Positions 23,908 to 32,923 of a DNA stretch of 64,000 bases are shown in pieces (the stretch's first letter is position 1; each line of letters starts with the position of its first letter). The DNA lies in contig NZ_JAGIPG010000003.1 of NCBI RefSeq assembly GCF_017877055.1, positions 744,001-808,000 on the forward strand, written 5' to 3'. Source of the DNA: Neorhizobium galegae (GTDB taxonomy: Bacteria; Pseudomonadota; Alphaproteobacteria; Rhizobiales; Rhizobiaceae). A program made the position numbers and the translations under genes. A model generated the notes under the pieces. The model saw only the letters and a program-made list of their open reading frames with translations, had not been told where the DNA came from and searched no databases.

Positions 23908-25188
23908 CTATGTCGATGCCTGCGCCATCGCGTCAGATTCTGCCGTTTCAGCAGCGATCAGCCGCGCCAATCGCAGCACGCCTTCTCTCGCAAGCTCGGG
24001 CGCGCAGGACGAGAAGCACAGGCGCAGCGTGTTGCCGCCGGAGCCATCGGCATGGAAGGGGCGACCGGGAACGAAGGCGACACGCTCGCCTGTGATGGCC
24101 TTGGCAAGCAGCGTCTTGGCGTCGATGCCTTCGGGCAATGTCAGCCAAACGAACATTCCACCCTCTGGTTTTCGCCAGGTCACGTTGCGCGGCATATAGT
24201 CTTCGAGCGCCCTGATCAGGTTGTCGCGCCTCTGCCGGTAGACCTCTCGCGAGGTGTTCACACTCGCGTCAAACATTTCGTCTGCAACACGGTGCATGAC
24301 CATCTGATTGATGGTCGAACTGTTCAGATCGCTGGACTGCTTCAGCAGCGTAAGCTTGTTGATCAGTTGGCTCGCTGCGCAAATCCAGCCGATGCGCATG
24401 CCCGGGGTCATCGTCTTCGAGAAACTGCCACAATAGACGACCAGCGACGTTTCGATAGAGCCAGAATCCGCGATGTCGAGCTGCATGATAGTCGGCTGTG
24501 GATCGCCTTCGTAGCGCAGTGAAGAATAGGCCCCGTCTTCTATCAGAGGCGCATCATTTGCGCGAGCAAGGGCAATGAGGCGTCGCCGTGCCGTCACATC
24601 CATCGTTTCGCCCGTTGGATTGGAGAAATCCGGATTGGCGTAGATAAGTTTCAAAGGCTGGGCTTTGCCGGCTCCTGGGCTTGCCATGCTCACGCCGTCG
24701 CCATCGAAGAAGCGGTAGTCGGGCTCATATGCGTCGAATATCTGTAGCGCGCCAAGGTAGCTTGGCTTTGAGACGGCGAGCGGATCACCCATCTCCAGAA
24801 ACAGGCGGGATAGAAATTCGATAGCCTGCTGTGCACCGGACGTGATCAGGATGTTGTCTGAGCTGCAAACGACGCCCTGCCGGCGCATAAAATCGGCAAT
24901 CCAGCGCCGCAACGGCAAATATCCTTCACTCGCACAATATTGAAGCGAAATCGCCGGGCTATCCTGGAGGGATTTTTGATAGCCATCGCGAAATTGCGGC
25001 AAGGCGAAAAGATTTGCGTCGGGGAACCCTCCCGCAAAGGAAATGATCTCCGAATTGTCGAGCAGGGCGAAGAGGTCGCGGATCTCCGACGCATTCATGT
25101 TCTTGGCCCGGTTTGCGAAACGATGCTCCCAGGTGTGTCTCTGCAAGTGTGTCAACGGTTGTTGCATCGGCATGGTTTCGATCCACAT
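23908..25188 (-). CDS. PLP-dependent aminotransferase, fold type I (426 aa)
   Basis: It belongs to the 2-aminoadipate / MocR-like aminotransferase group but has no DNA-binding domain. Visible are FAGGFPDANLFAL, ILITSGAQQAIEFLSR, YANPDFSNPTGETM (Asn that contacts PLP), APLIEDGAYSSLRYEG (Asp and Tyr to PLP), and the Schiff-base Lys in YCGSFSKTMTPGMRIGW. The ATG at 25188 overlaps the stop of the ATP-grasp gene as TGATG, which sets the start; the frame is open to 25353. It may supply an unusual amino acid for the ligase, as BacF does in bacilysin (inference). Confidence 0.93.
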   Translation of the reverse strand: MWIETMPMQQPLTHLQRHTWEHRFANRAKNMNASEIRDLFALLDNSEIISFAGGFPDANLFALPQFRDGYQKSLQDSPAISLQYCASEGYLPLRRWIADFMRRQGVVCSSDNILITSGAQQAIEFLSRLFLEMGDPLAVSKPSYLGALQIFDAYEPDYRFFDGDGVSMASPGAGKAQPLKLIYANPDFSNPTGETMDVTARRRLIALARANDAPLIEDGAYSSLRYEGDPQPTIMQLDIADSGSIETSLVVYCGSFSKTMTPGMRIGWICAASQLINKLTLLKQSSDLNSSTINQMVMHRVADEMFDASVNTSREVYRQRRDNLIRALEDYMPRNVTWRKPEGGMFVWLTLPEGIDAKTLLAKAITGERVAFVPGRPFHADGSGGNTLRLCFSSCAPELAREGVLRLARLIAAETAESDAMAQAST

Positions 25189-26360
25189 CAAGAGATGTTG
25201 GCCAGGGAGTTCGACTTCGTGGTCACGTAGCGAACAATTGAATCGATAGCGCCCTCGCAGGACTCGAAACCGCGGACGATCCCGCCGAACGGCGAGTGGA
25301 TTTCGCTGTAGGAAGGCACATCCGGCTTGGCCGGACGCGCATTGATGTGGCATTGGACAAGTTCACGGCGGAAAACCTGGCCTACGGAGCCGTAGTCGAT
25401 TTCTGCGCCATAGGGAAAGAGGAACCAGCCAAACATGTCGGCTCGGCCGCGGCCGTTGTCGACTTTGGCGACGTCGCCCAGTATGCAGTGCAGATCCCCA
25501 TGGTGGAGATTGACGCCCGTTTTCAGCTCGAACGCCTCGGCAATGTAAGCGCCGCCGATACGGCCCGCGAACTCCAGGAAAAACGGCTGTCCGTCCCGAT
25601 CGACGATCATCTCGAGATGGAAGCCTCCATCGCGATAGCCGAGCGCCCGGGCAATGTCCGTTACCGCCAGGCTCGCCCATTCCGGATTGTCGACCTGCGT
25701 CGAGCCGAGAGCTGAGCCCGATGCGAAGGAGAAGCAGGTGTTCACATATTTCGACGCCTGAAGCAGGGTCAGCTCGCCGCCGCTCAAAAGTCCGTCGAGG
25801 TGGAAGATGTCTCCCGGCACGAACTCCTCGACCAGCCAGTCGCGTTCGCCAAGGTTTTCGATGCGCGCGTCCAGGCCAGCGCGCGGCCCGATCCATATGC
25901 CGTTGCTGGCTGCGTCAAGACGTGGCTTGAGGACGAGTTTCTGATCAGGCGGCAGCGAGGCGCTGATGCGCTTGTACTTGGCAAGCGCCCAAAAGGCAGG
26001 CTGTTTCAGACTTGACTGATGCGCAGCCATCCGCATCGTCAGCTTGTCACGGATGGGAAGGACCCTTGCGACTGAATCGCCGGGAATGTTGAACCGTTCG
26101 CGGATCCGGGCGGCAAGGAGCAGATCGCGTTCGCCGCGGGCGACCAGATAGTCGCAATTCGCGCAAGCCTCTTCGATATGCGCCGGCAGAGCATCCGCAT
26201 CGAGATCCGCCAACCTCGCGGGGAAGGTCGTGGCGTTGGCCAGCGATTTCTGGTCGAGGAACTGACCGATATAGGTCACGTCGTGACGCTGGTGATCGAT
26301 GACCTGATCATACCGGATGCGTCTCGGATCCGCCCGATTTAGAATAACGATTCTGGTCAA
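25188..26360 (-). CDS. ATP-grasp ligase, L-amino-acid-ligase type (390 aa)
   Basis: An ATP-grasp domain is visible from about residue 105: LPIRDKLTMRMAA, LVLKPRLDAASNGIWIG (nucleotide-binding Lys), DWLVEEFVPGDIFHLDGL, and the metal-binding block FHLEMIVDRDGQPFFLEFAGRIGG. This order matches carboxylate-amine ligases such as BacD (dipeptide-forming) and carnosine synthase. The TTG start at 26360 has GGGAG six bases upstream. It sits between an MFS exporter and an aminotransferase on one strand, the same trio as bacilysin bacE-bacD-bacF. The substrates are unknown. Confidence 0.88.
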   Translation of the reverse strand: MTRIVILNRADPRRIRYDQVIDHQRHDVTYIGQFLDQKSLANATTFPARLADLDADALPAHIEEACANCDYLVARGERDLLLAARIRERFNIPGDSVARVLPIRDKLTMRMAAHQSSLKQPAFWALAKYKRISASLPPDQKLVLKPRLDAASNGIWIGPRAGLDARIENLGERDWLVEEFVPGDIFHLDGLLSGGELTLLQASKYVNTCFSFASGSALGSTQVDNPEWASLAVTDIARALGYRDGGFHLEMIVDRDGQPFFLEFAGRIGGAYIAEAFELKTGVNLHHGDLHCILGDVAKVDNGRGRADMFGWFLFPYGAEIDYGSVGQVFRRELVQCHINARPAKPDVPSYSEIHSPFGGIVRGFESCEGAIDSIVRYVTTKSNSLANIS

Positions 26361-26498
26361 GGCTTGCTCCCATTCTTCGACACCACGCTTGCACCACGTT
26401 CAGAAAGCCGCGTACCTGGTCGCTCGATCTTCGTCGCCCGGCCGCTTTGGGCTGAAAACGCCAAATCGTGAGCCAACATCGCAGCGCAGGGATGACGT

Positions 26499-27761
26499 TC
26501 ATTCATGCGTTTCATTTTCGCTGTTTGCCTGGCGAAGCGCCGCACGGTTTCCGCTGGCCTGCAGGTCCAGGAGATAGATCCCCGCCGCGATGGTGGCGAT
26601 GCCTGTGCCCCACAAGGCATACTGGAGGTTCACGTCTTCCAGGCCGGTGACTGCGGGCATCGAAAACACCAGTAGTCCGAAGGCGCTGGTGACCGCTTGT
26701 GTATGGGTGCGCACCCGGCCGATCGACTCCAGGTCGGCCAGCTCGATCATTCGCCCGTCACACAGGATCTTCGAGAACGAGAACGCAAAGCCCATCAGGA
26801 AATAGATGACCGCGACCGCCCCCGGATAGGCGGTGACCGAAATGCTGGCTGCAAGAAGCCCGAGCGCGACGATTGCCAGATACTCGAAGCCATCCAGATT
26901 GAACCGCTGCAGGATTCGCGCGGCGAAAACCGCGGCCGAGATCCCTCCCACGGACCACAGGGCGTCGATCAATCCATACAGCCCGCTGCCGCCGGCAAGC
27001 TCGCGCTGCACCAGCATCGGCAGCAGCACGTTCGACAGCTGCCCCACGGACGTGCTGAGCCCGATCAGCGCCGCGAGCCGACCCAGCTCCGGCTTCTGCA
27101 CGAAGAACCGGTAGCCTTCCGCCACCTGCGCCATGTAGCTCCGGCGCCCACCTGAGGGCGGGTAGGCGTCCGGCAGTCCGAGCACGCAGAGGACCGCCAG
27201 GCCGCAGAGGATCACGCCAAGCGCGAAGGCGGCATGGAGCGGCAACCACATCAGCGCAAGCCCGCCAAGGCCGGCACCGGCGATCATCGAGCCTTGCCGC
27301 AGTCCGTTGACGATCGCGTTGGTCCGCCTGATATCAGCCTGCTCGACGATAGACTTCTGGATCGCGTCGAGCGCGCCGCCCTGCAGAAGTCCTGCCGCCG
27401 CGATGCAGCACGCGACGAAAAGGATCATCGCGTAGCTGAGCTCGAAGCCGAGCAGCCAGGCCAGGCCGGGCAGCGCCATGGCGCCACCGAACAGCGCCTG
27501 GCCGATGATTGCCAGACGCTTGCGGCTGCGCCGGTCGATCAGCGCGCCAACGCCCGGGGCGAGCAGGACGTTGATGAGGTGACCGACGAGAAAGGCGATG
27601 CCGATCAGGGTGACCGACCCGCCGACGAGGGCCGATGACCAGCCGAGCGCGACGACCCAGAGACCGCGCGTCACACCGGCCAGGGTTACCGCAGCGTAGT
27701 AGAGGACAAGCAGCAAACGACCATCCTTTTTTCTAGACGTGTCGCAAAACTGATACAGCAC
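26499..27761 (-). CDS. MFS efflux transporter (about 420 aa)
   Basis: About twelve membrane segments can be traced, beginning LLLVLYYAAVTLAGVTRGLWVVALG and including the loop motif GALIDRRSRKRLAIIGQ between TM2 and TM3 (the G-x(3)-D-R-x-x-R-K motif of MFS). It resembles drug and siderophore exporters. It probably exports the product of the ligase cluster. The start is uncertain: a GTG at 27761 with AGGAATGG upstream is chosen, but the frame is open to a TTG at 27845. The 5' end and promoter lie in the right arm of the inverted duplication. Confidence 0.88.
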   Translation of the reverse strand: MLYQFCDTSRKKDGRLLLVLYYAAVTLAGVTRGLWVVALGWSSALVGGSVTLIGIAFLVGHLINVLLAPGVGALIDRRSRKRLAIIGQALFGGAMALPGLAWLLGFELSYAMILFVACCIAAAGLLQGGALDAIQKSIVEQADIRRTNAIVNGLRQGSMIAGAGLGGLALMWLPLHAAFALGVILCGLAVLCVLGLPDAYPPSGGRRSYMAQVAEGYRFFVQKPELGRLAALIGLSTSVGQLSNVLLPMLVQRELAGGSGLYGLIDALWSVGGISAAVFAARILQRFNLDGFEYLAIVALGLLAASISVTAYPGAVAVIYFLMGFAFSFSKILCDGRMIELADLESIGRVRTHTQAVTSAFGLLVFSMPAVTGLEDVNLQYALWGTGIATIAAGIYLLDLQASGNRAALRQANSENETHE

Positions 27762-28107
27762 CCATTCCTGTCGCGCAACCGCTTTCGGCAGTAAACCAGG
27801 ACAAAAGCCGCGATTGATATCGATGCCTTTGTTTTCAATACGCAATTGCGAACCTGGCCCTGCTGCGCCCGGTCAGCGCAGCTCGGCCCCGGCGACGGAT
27901 GGCGAGCGTCTCACGGTGACCGGATGTTGACTTCGGCGCCAAAGTGTAAATATTGAGAATGATCTCATTTATCGAAACTCGAGGTGCGACATGGATCTTT
28001 CCTCATCCCCGCAGGATACCTATTCGTTTCTGAACGGACAGCTCCGCATCACCCGCGACGAAGTCATGCAGCGATGCGCCCCACAAAAAGGCGACATCGT
28101 CATCCTG
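27679..28107 (-). repeat. Inverted duplication, right arm (429 bp)
   Basis: This is the inverted partner of 21357-21785, near-identical over 429 bp. This arm contains the intact 5' ends and the shared promoter region of the MFS (minus) and nucleotidyltransferase (plus) genes. A TGAGATCATTCTCA-type dyad (at 27954-27967 as its reverse complement) sits in the intergenic part. Confidence 0.88.
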
Positions 28108-29001
28108 TCAGGCACCCTCGTCGAGGGCATTGGCAGCAAGCATTCCGACCTCGACGCCTATATCATCTGCGACGAGCTTCCTCCGGTCCGGCACGTTGGC
28201 GATCACAGCTTCATCATCGAACAGAATGGCGGGCTGCGCACCTTCGTCGACTACATCCGCGATGATGGTTTCGCCATCGATGTGGAATATTACACACGCG
28301 CCGAAATCCAGGCGATGAAAGACGAGGTTCAAGGCCTCTATCGTCAGGCGCGAGAGCGCACCAAGACGCTGCGCAAGAAGATGCCGCACGCCTATGAAGA
28401 CGGCTTGCACAAGATGCAGGTCGGCATCGCCCTCACCGGCGGAGAGGAGTTTGCCAGTTTGTTCTCGGCAGACTTCTGGAAACAGATGTCGTTCGTCCAA
28501 TACCGCAACCGGACCGGCGGCTACCCCGAATTCAAGGATGTGATGGGCACCTGGGGCTCGGGCGACTTTGACACCAGTCTGCTGGTCTGCACCATGTTTC
28601 TCATGGATCAGGCGGCCGGGCTGTGCCATCTCGCCGGCAGCACCAATGGCAAGGCCAAGTGGGTGATGCAGAACCTGAAGCGCCTGCCCGAGCCGCTCCG
28701 CCCGCTTGGCCAGGACATTATCGATTGGTACGGGTCGGGTGGACGCTCCGCCGAGGACCGCAGGGCGGCAGTGCTTTCGGCTTGCGATCTCGTCACGCGA
28801 ATCTACGAGGCGGACACTGCCCTGCTCGACGCAGATACGCGGAACTTCTATTCGGCAGAGGAAGCGCTGCACCTGACACAACAGGAATTCCTGACAGAGC
28901 CGTTCCACGATCCGCAGACGGTCCTCGAATTCGAGTTCCGGCGGCTTCTGTTCAACTCCGGCACACGATCCGTGCGCGAGCTTCTGATCCAGAACGTGTG
29001 A
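27991..29001 (+). CDS. Nucleotidyltransferase-fold protein, paralogue 2 (336 aa)
   Basis: The catalytic motif LSGTLVEGIGSKHSDLDAYI and third acidic position FAIDVEYYT match the pol-beta nucleotidyltransferase superfamily. The C-terminal helical part shares LAGSTNGKAKWV and an acidic-aromatic end with paralogue 1 at 21964. GAGGTGCGAC precedes the start. It is divergent from the MFS gene. Two intact paralogues plus a broken third copy in 8 kb point to a functional need for two different nucleotidyl transfers, or to gene amplification. Confidence 0.8.
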   Translation: MDLSSSPQDTYSFLNGQLRITRDEVMQRCAPQKGDIVILSGTLVEGIGSKHSDLDAYIICDELPPVRHVGDHSFIIEQNGGLRTFVDYIRDDGFAIDVEYYTRAEIQAMKDEVQGLYRQARERTKTLRKKMPHAYEDGLHKMQVGIALTGGEEFASLFSADFWKQMSFVQYRNRTGGYPEFKDVMGTWGSGDFDTSLLVCTMFLMDQAAGLCHLAGSTNGKAKWVMQNLKRLPEPLRPLGQDIIDWYGSGGRSAEDRRAAVLSACDLVTRIYEADTALLDADTRNFYSAEEALHLTQQEFLTEPFHDPQTVLEFEFRRLLFNSGTRSVRELLIQNV

Positions 29002-29082
29002 CCGACGAAGCAGAACTGCGTCGACGCGATCGGCACCTCCGCCCCATCGGGTCGACGGCGTTATCATTGCGAGGTCAAAGAA

Positions 29083-30642
29083 ATGTCTTCTGAAAACGAC
29101 GCAAAGAGAGCCTACCGGAACGGCGACAGGCTGGTCATGGGAATGTCGATCGACGACCTGATGACACTTGATCCGGCAGAGGGCTATGAACGCACCGTCT
29201 CCGAGCTTCTTGGTAACGTGTATGAACGGCTGGTTCGGCTCGACCGGGACGATCTATCGAGGATCAAGCCGGAGGCGGCGGAAAGCTGGGCCATTTCACC
29301 CGACGGATTGCGATTTTCGTTTCGCCTGCGCCCGAATTTGAAGTTCTCGTCGGGCAACCCCGTCACGGCCGATGATGTCGCCTGGTCCTTCAAACGCGCG
29401 GTCACCTTCGCCAGAGGACCTGCCGAAATCCTGAACGAGCTCGGCTTGACGCCCGAAAACGTCAGCGAACGGGCCGTGGCGGAGGATGAGCAGACCTTCA
29501 GACTAACGCTGAATGCCGCCTTTGCGCCGAGTTTCGTTCTAAATTGCCTGACGTCCAACGCGGCGTCGATTGTCGACAGGAAGACGGTCGAGCAGGTTTG
29601 CGGCGCAGACGCCGATGCGCCGACCTTCGGCAACAACTGGCTGAAGAGAAACACTGCGGGGTCCGGGCCGTTCGCGGTTTCTGACTGGTGTCCGGGCCAG
29701 GCGGTCGCGCTGACAAGGAATGAGTTCTCCCGGCAAAGGACCTCCCTCGCCGTCGCCGAATATCGTCATATTCCAGACGGAGCGACCCAGCTCGGCCTTC
29801 TCCTTGAAGGCAAGATCGACGTTGCCCGCAGCCTTGATTTCCAGCAGTTGGAGATCGCGCGACAGAGTGGCGTTTGCCGCGTGTCAGCCGCACCTAAAGG
29901 GGCGATACTCTTTATCAGCCTCAATCAACGGCATCCCGTCCTTTCCAAACCGCAGGTCATTCGCGCCTTCAAGCATCTCGTGGACTATGAGACCATGCAG
30001 CAGCAATGGCTGGAAGGTTCGGGGCGTGTGCACCAGGGGTTCCTGCCGCTCGGCATGCTTGGCAGCGAGGACAAGACCCGCTTCGCCTATGATCCGCAAG
30101 AGGCTCGGCGCCTGCTGGTGGAGGCCGGCCTGGGAAGCGGCTTCCAGATTTCCATGGACGTACATCAGTTCCCGACGGTCATGGGCGTTGCTTCCATCTT
30201 CCAGAAATCGCTGGCGCTTGTGGGCGTGGAATTGACATTGCTGCCCGATACCGGCAAGTCGGTGCTCGGAAAGTTTCGCAGCCGCAAGCACGATCTTTAC
30301 TGCGGTCGCTGGGGTACGGATTATTGGGACCCCAATTCCAACGCCAAGGCCTTCCTCAAGAACGCGGACAATGGCTCGGAAAAGGAGGCGGGTATTCTCG
30401 CGTGGCGCAATGGCTGGTCCGCGCCGGAGCTAAGCCGGATAGCCGACGATGCGCTGACAATCTCGGATCCCGATCTGAGAGCGGAACGCTACCGCCTGCT
30501 GCAGGACGAGGTTGTTTCGACTGCCCCTTACATTTTCATTTACCAGCAGGTCGAATACGTCGCCACCCGCGACTGGTTCACGACCCTGTCAGTCGGCCCG
30601 ACCTTCGGCAGCAACTACCTCTTCGACACCGTCGATGCGTGA
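29083..30642 (+). CDS. Peptide-type ABC solute-binding protein (SBP family 5) without signal peptide (519 aa)
   Basis: The sequence is a full family-5 binding protein: MTLDPAEGYERTVSELLGNVYERLV, PEAAESWAISPDGLRFSFRLRPNLKFSSGNPVTADDVAWSF in overlapping blocks, and FAYDPQEARRLLVEAG near the C-terminal half. The N-terminus (MSSENDAKRAYRNGDRL) is polar and has no signal peptide, although the start has a good GAGGTC site and no better upstream start is seen. No ABC permease or ATPase lies next to it. It would therefore be cytoplasmic, perhaps a chaperone or carrier for a peptide intermediate (inference). Confidence 0.85.
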   Translation: MSSENDAKRAYRNGDRLVMGMSIDDLMTLDPAEGYERTVSELLGNVYERLVRLDRDDLSRIKPEAAESWAISPDGLRFSFRLRPNLKFSSGNPVTADDVAWSFKRAVTFARGPAEILNELGLTPENVSERAVAEDEQTFRLTLNAAFAPSFVLNCLTSNAASIVDRKTVEQVCGADADAPTFGNNWLKRNTAGSGPFAVSDWCPGQAVALTRNEFSRQRTSLAVAEYRHIPDGATQLGLLLEGKIDVARSLDFQQLEIARQSGVCRVSAAPKGAILFISLNQRHPVLSKPQVIRAFKHLVDYETMQQQWLEGSGRVHQGFLPLGMLGSEDKTRFAYDPQEARRLLVEAGLGSGFQISMDVHQFPTVMGVASIFQKSLALVGVELTLLPDTGKSVLGKFRSRKHDLYCGRWGTDYWDPNSNAKAFLKNADNGSEKEAGILAWRNGWSAPELSRIADDALTISDPDLRAERYRLLQDEVVSTAPYIFIYQQVEYVATRDWFTTLSVGPTFGSNYLFDTVDA

Positions 30643-30745
30643 ACATGCCCAGTCGATCAATCGCGAAACGGCCGGGATGCACCTGCCAGCTTGATTGGCT
30701 TATAGGTTGGATCCAGTCGGCATGTGGATGCTTGGGCGACTGGAG

Positions 30746-31732
30746 TCAGCCCCAAAGAGACCTGCTCGGCGGCTCCATCAGCGAGCCGTTGTATTGAACC
30801 GGTATCTCCCGGTCTTCCGCCAGCAGAAGTGGCGCGTCGAGATCGACGTACCGGGCGCCCTGCGCGACAAGAAAGGCCGGCGCCATGGCCAGCGAAGTGC
30901 CGAGCATGCAACCGACCATAACGTCGAACCCTGCCTCCAGAGCATCCCGCCTCAATTCCAGGGCCTCGGTCAGACCGCCAGTCTTGTCGAGCTTTATGTT
31001 GATGGCGTCATATTTTCCCGCGAGGAACTTGAGAGAATGCCGGTCATGGCAACTCTCGTCCGCACAGATCGGCAGGGGGCGACTGATTCCGCGCAATGCC
31101 TCGTCCGAATCGGCAGGCAGTGGCTGCTCCACCATGGCCACGCCCAGGCGGACCAGGTGTGGCGCAAGATCGAGATACTGCTCGATTGTCCAGCCCTCAT
31201 TGGCGTCGACAATCAATGTAGAGCGAGGAGCCCCGGAGCGCACGGCCTCGATACGCTCGACGTCGCGATCCGAACCCAGTTTGATCTTGAGGAGAGGACG
31301 ATGGGCGTTCCGCGCGGCCGCGTTCCGCATGGAATCGGGATCCCCCAGAGAGAGCGTGTAGGCGGTGCTGAGCTGCGCCGGTGCCGAAAGACCCGCCAAT
31401 TTCCAGGCCACCGTGCCGCTTCTCTTCGCCTCCAGATCCCAGAAGGCGCAATCGATGGCATTGCGCGCCGCGCCGGCGGGAAGGCGCGTCACCAGCCCAA
31501 TGCGGTCCAGTCCGTTGGAGAGATCTTGCTCAAGCGATTGGACCGTTTCGATTACGCCTTCGACGGTCTCGCCGTAGCGCTGATAGGGCACGCATTCGCC
31601 GCGCCCGCAAATAGTGCCATCGCGCAATTCGACGGTGACCACGCGGATTTCTGTGCGCGAACCGCGCGATATCGTGAAGGTTCCGTCAACCCGAAAACGC
31701 TCTTCGACAACACGAAGGGACAAGCGGGTCAT
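30746..31732 (-). CDS. Dipeptide epimerase, enolase superfamily (328 aa)
   Basis: It matches L-Ala-D/L-Glu epimerase-type enzymes: the KxK acid/base motif in PLLKIKLGSD, metal ligands in LIVDANEGW, VEQPLP and ICADESCHD, the second Lys in INIKLDKTGGL, and the C-terminal YVDLDAPLLLAEDRE. The enzyme inverts the alpha carbon of one residue in a dipeptide. It fits well beside the ATP-grasp ligase and peptide-binding protein. Start ATG 31732 is chosen; upstream ATGs to 31771 are possible. Confidence 0.9.
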   Translation of the reverse strand: MTRLSLRVVEERFRVDGTFTISRGSRTEIRVVTVELRDGTICGRGECVPYQRYGETVEGVIETVQSLEQDLSNGLDRIGLVTRLPAGAARNAIDCAFWDLEAKRSGTVAWKLAGLSAPAQLSTAYTLSLGDPDSMRNAAARNAHRPLLKIKLGSDRDVERIEAVRSGAPRSTLIVDANEGWTIEQYLDLAPHLVRLGVAMVEQPLPADSDEALRGISRPLPICADESCHDRHSLKFLAGKYDAINIKLDKTGGLTEALELRRDALEAGFDVMVGCMLGTSLAMAPAFLVAQGARYVDLDAPLLLAEDREIPVQYNGSLMEPPSRSLWG

Positions 31733-31884
31733 GGCAGCCCCGATGCAGCGATGTCTCGACATGCGAGACAACGGACTTCCAAACCTTCGGGCGTCATCTC
31801 AAAATTCCCTTCGGCTTCTTGGCGGGAAGCCCTGGCGTATATCGGTCCATTGGCGAGCACAGCATGCCCACTTCTTCCCATCCA

Positions 31885-32742
31885 TTACATCAGCGGTCCG
31901 GTGGGGCCACGACGGAACGTGACTGCCTGGTTGTTCCGCTCATGGATGACCGAACGCAGGATGTTGTTGCTGAACCCTTCTCTCACGATGCTGCGGGCCA
32001 TGATCGGGATAAGGTTGCGGCGAGCCTTGCTGAACGTCCTTCCGAGATCATCGAATGTGGCGCCCTGATGGCCAATGCCCGGGCAGAGGATCAGGTTCTG
32101 GCCCAAGGCGTCGATCAGGCCCTCAAGCTGTTGAAGCTCGCGGGTGGCGCCGAGCACCGCGCCGATCACTTTCTGTTGCCGGCGCTCATTGTAGGCGTTG
32201 ATCTCCTCCACCAGATAGGCCGCGACGCTCTGGTCCCGATCCTTCAGGATCGCTGTCTGGATCGGTTGTCCTTCGCTGTTTGACGACATGACAACGACGA
32301 AGACGCCTTTGCCATGTTCGGCCGCCCTATCGAAAATCGGATCGAGGGCGCCGAAGCCCAGATAGGCCGTGACCGTCAGTGCGTCAGCATTGTAGTAGCT
32401 GGACGGGCCGAGATAGGCTTCCGCATAACCCGCGGAGCTTGCGTCAATATCGCCGCGCTTGGCGTCGACAATGACCAGGTACCCGCGGTCATGCGCCATA
32501 TCGATGAGCCGCTTCAGTTCAACCAGACCGTCGGGACCGAAGCGCTCGAAATAACTGACCTGGGGCTTTACGACCGAGACCAGACCCTGGGTGGAGTCCA
32601 GCAGGCGTTCGTAAAAGATCCGGAGGCCCGCCTTGTCGTTCGGCAGCCCCGCCGCCGTCAGAAGGCCGGGTGCAGGATCGATGCCAAGACAGAACGGTGA
32701 TATGTCGTCGCCGATACGTTGAAATGCTGCTTCAAAGCTCAC
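31885..32742 (-). CDS. pyrF: Orotidine-5'-phosphate decarboxylase, type 2 (285 aa)
   Basis: The catalytic tetrad motif DAKRGDIDASSAGYAEAYLG is intact, as are ISPFCLGIDPAPGLL and ILCPGIGHQGATFDDL (phosphate loop region). The family decarboxylates OMP to UMP. The GTG start at 32742 follows AAGGGG; a longer frame to 32811 is not supported. It lies inside a specialised cluster rather than a pyrimidine operon, so it may act on an OMP-like analogue or raise UMP supply (inference). Its promoter carries AATTTGAGATT, shared with two other promoters in this window. Confidence 0.9.
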   Translation of the reverse strand: MSFEAAFQRIGDDISPFCLGIDPAPGLLTAAGLPNDKAGLRIFYERLLDSTQGLVSVVKPQVSYFERFGPDGLVELKRLIDMAHDRGYLVIVDAKRGDIDASSAGYAEAYLGPSSYYNADALTVTAYLGFGALDPIFDRAAEHGKGVFVVVMSSNSEGQPIQTAILKDRDQSVAAYLVEEINAYNERRQQKVIGAVLGATRELQQLEGLIDALGQNLILCPGIGHQGATFDDLGRTFSKARRNLIPIMARSIVREGFSNNILRSVIHERNNQAVTFRRGPTGPLM

Positions 32743-32803
32743 GCAAATACCCCTTGTGCTTGCTGTGACGCGTGTAGCGTCTGATGTATGCACCAAGGCA
32801 CAC

Positions 32804-32814
32804 AATCTCAAATT
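32804..32814 (-). promoter_or_regulatory. Shared AATTTGAGATT motif, site 1
   Basis: The 11-bp motif lies in the leader of the OMP decarboxylase gene, read on the minus strand. The same 11 bp occur at 33919-33929 and 53054-53064. Confidence 0.4.
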
Positions 32815-32838
32815 ATTATTATCATTTCAAAAAAGAGA

Positions 32839-32867
32839 TATAGCGTCAAATTATCAACTATTGTCAA
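32839..32867 (-). promoter_or_regulatory. Promoter candidate for the OMP decarboxylase gene
   Basis: On the minus strand TTGACA (32862-32867) and GCTATA (32839-32844) are 17 bp apart in an AT-rich stretch upstream of the gene. Confidence 0.5.
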
Positions 32868-32923
32868 GCCCATTCTGTTGAAGGCGAGGGGCTTCTGGGA
32901 ATACGGACCCGACGCCGCACCCC

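Noticed and set aside
21357-28107. Invertible promoter switch controlling the MFS exporter
   Set aside because: Both arms contain the same promoter and gene start, so flipping would rejoin the MFS gene to an equivalent promoter. Inversion is possible, but an on/off switch is not implied.
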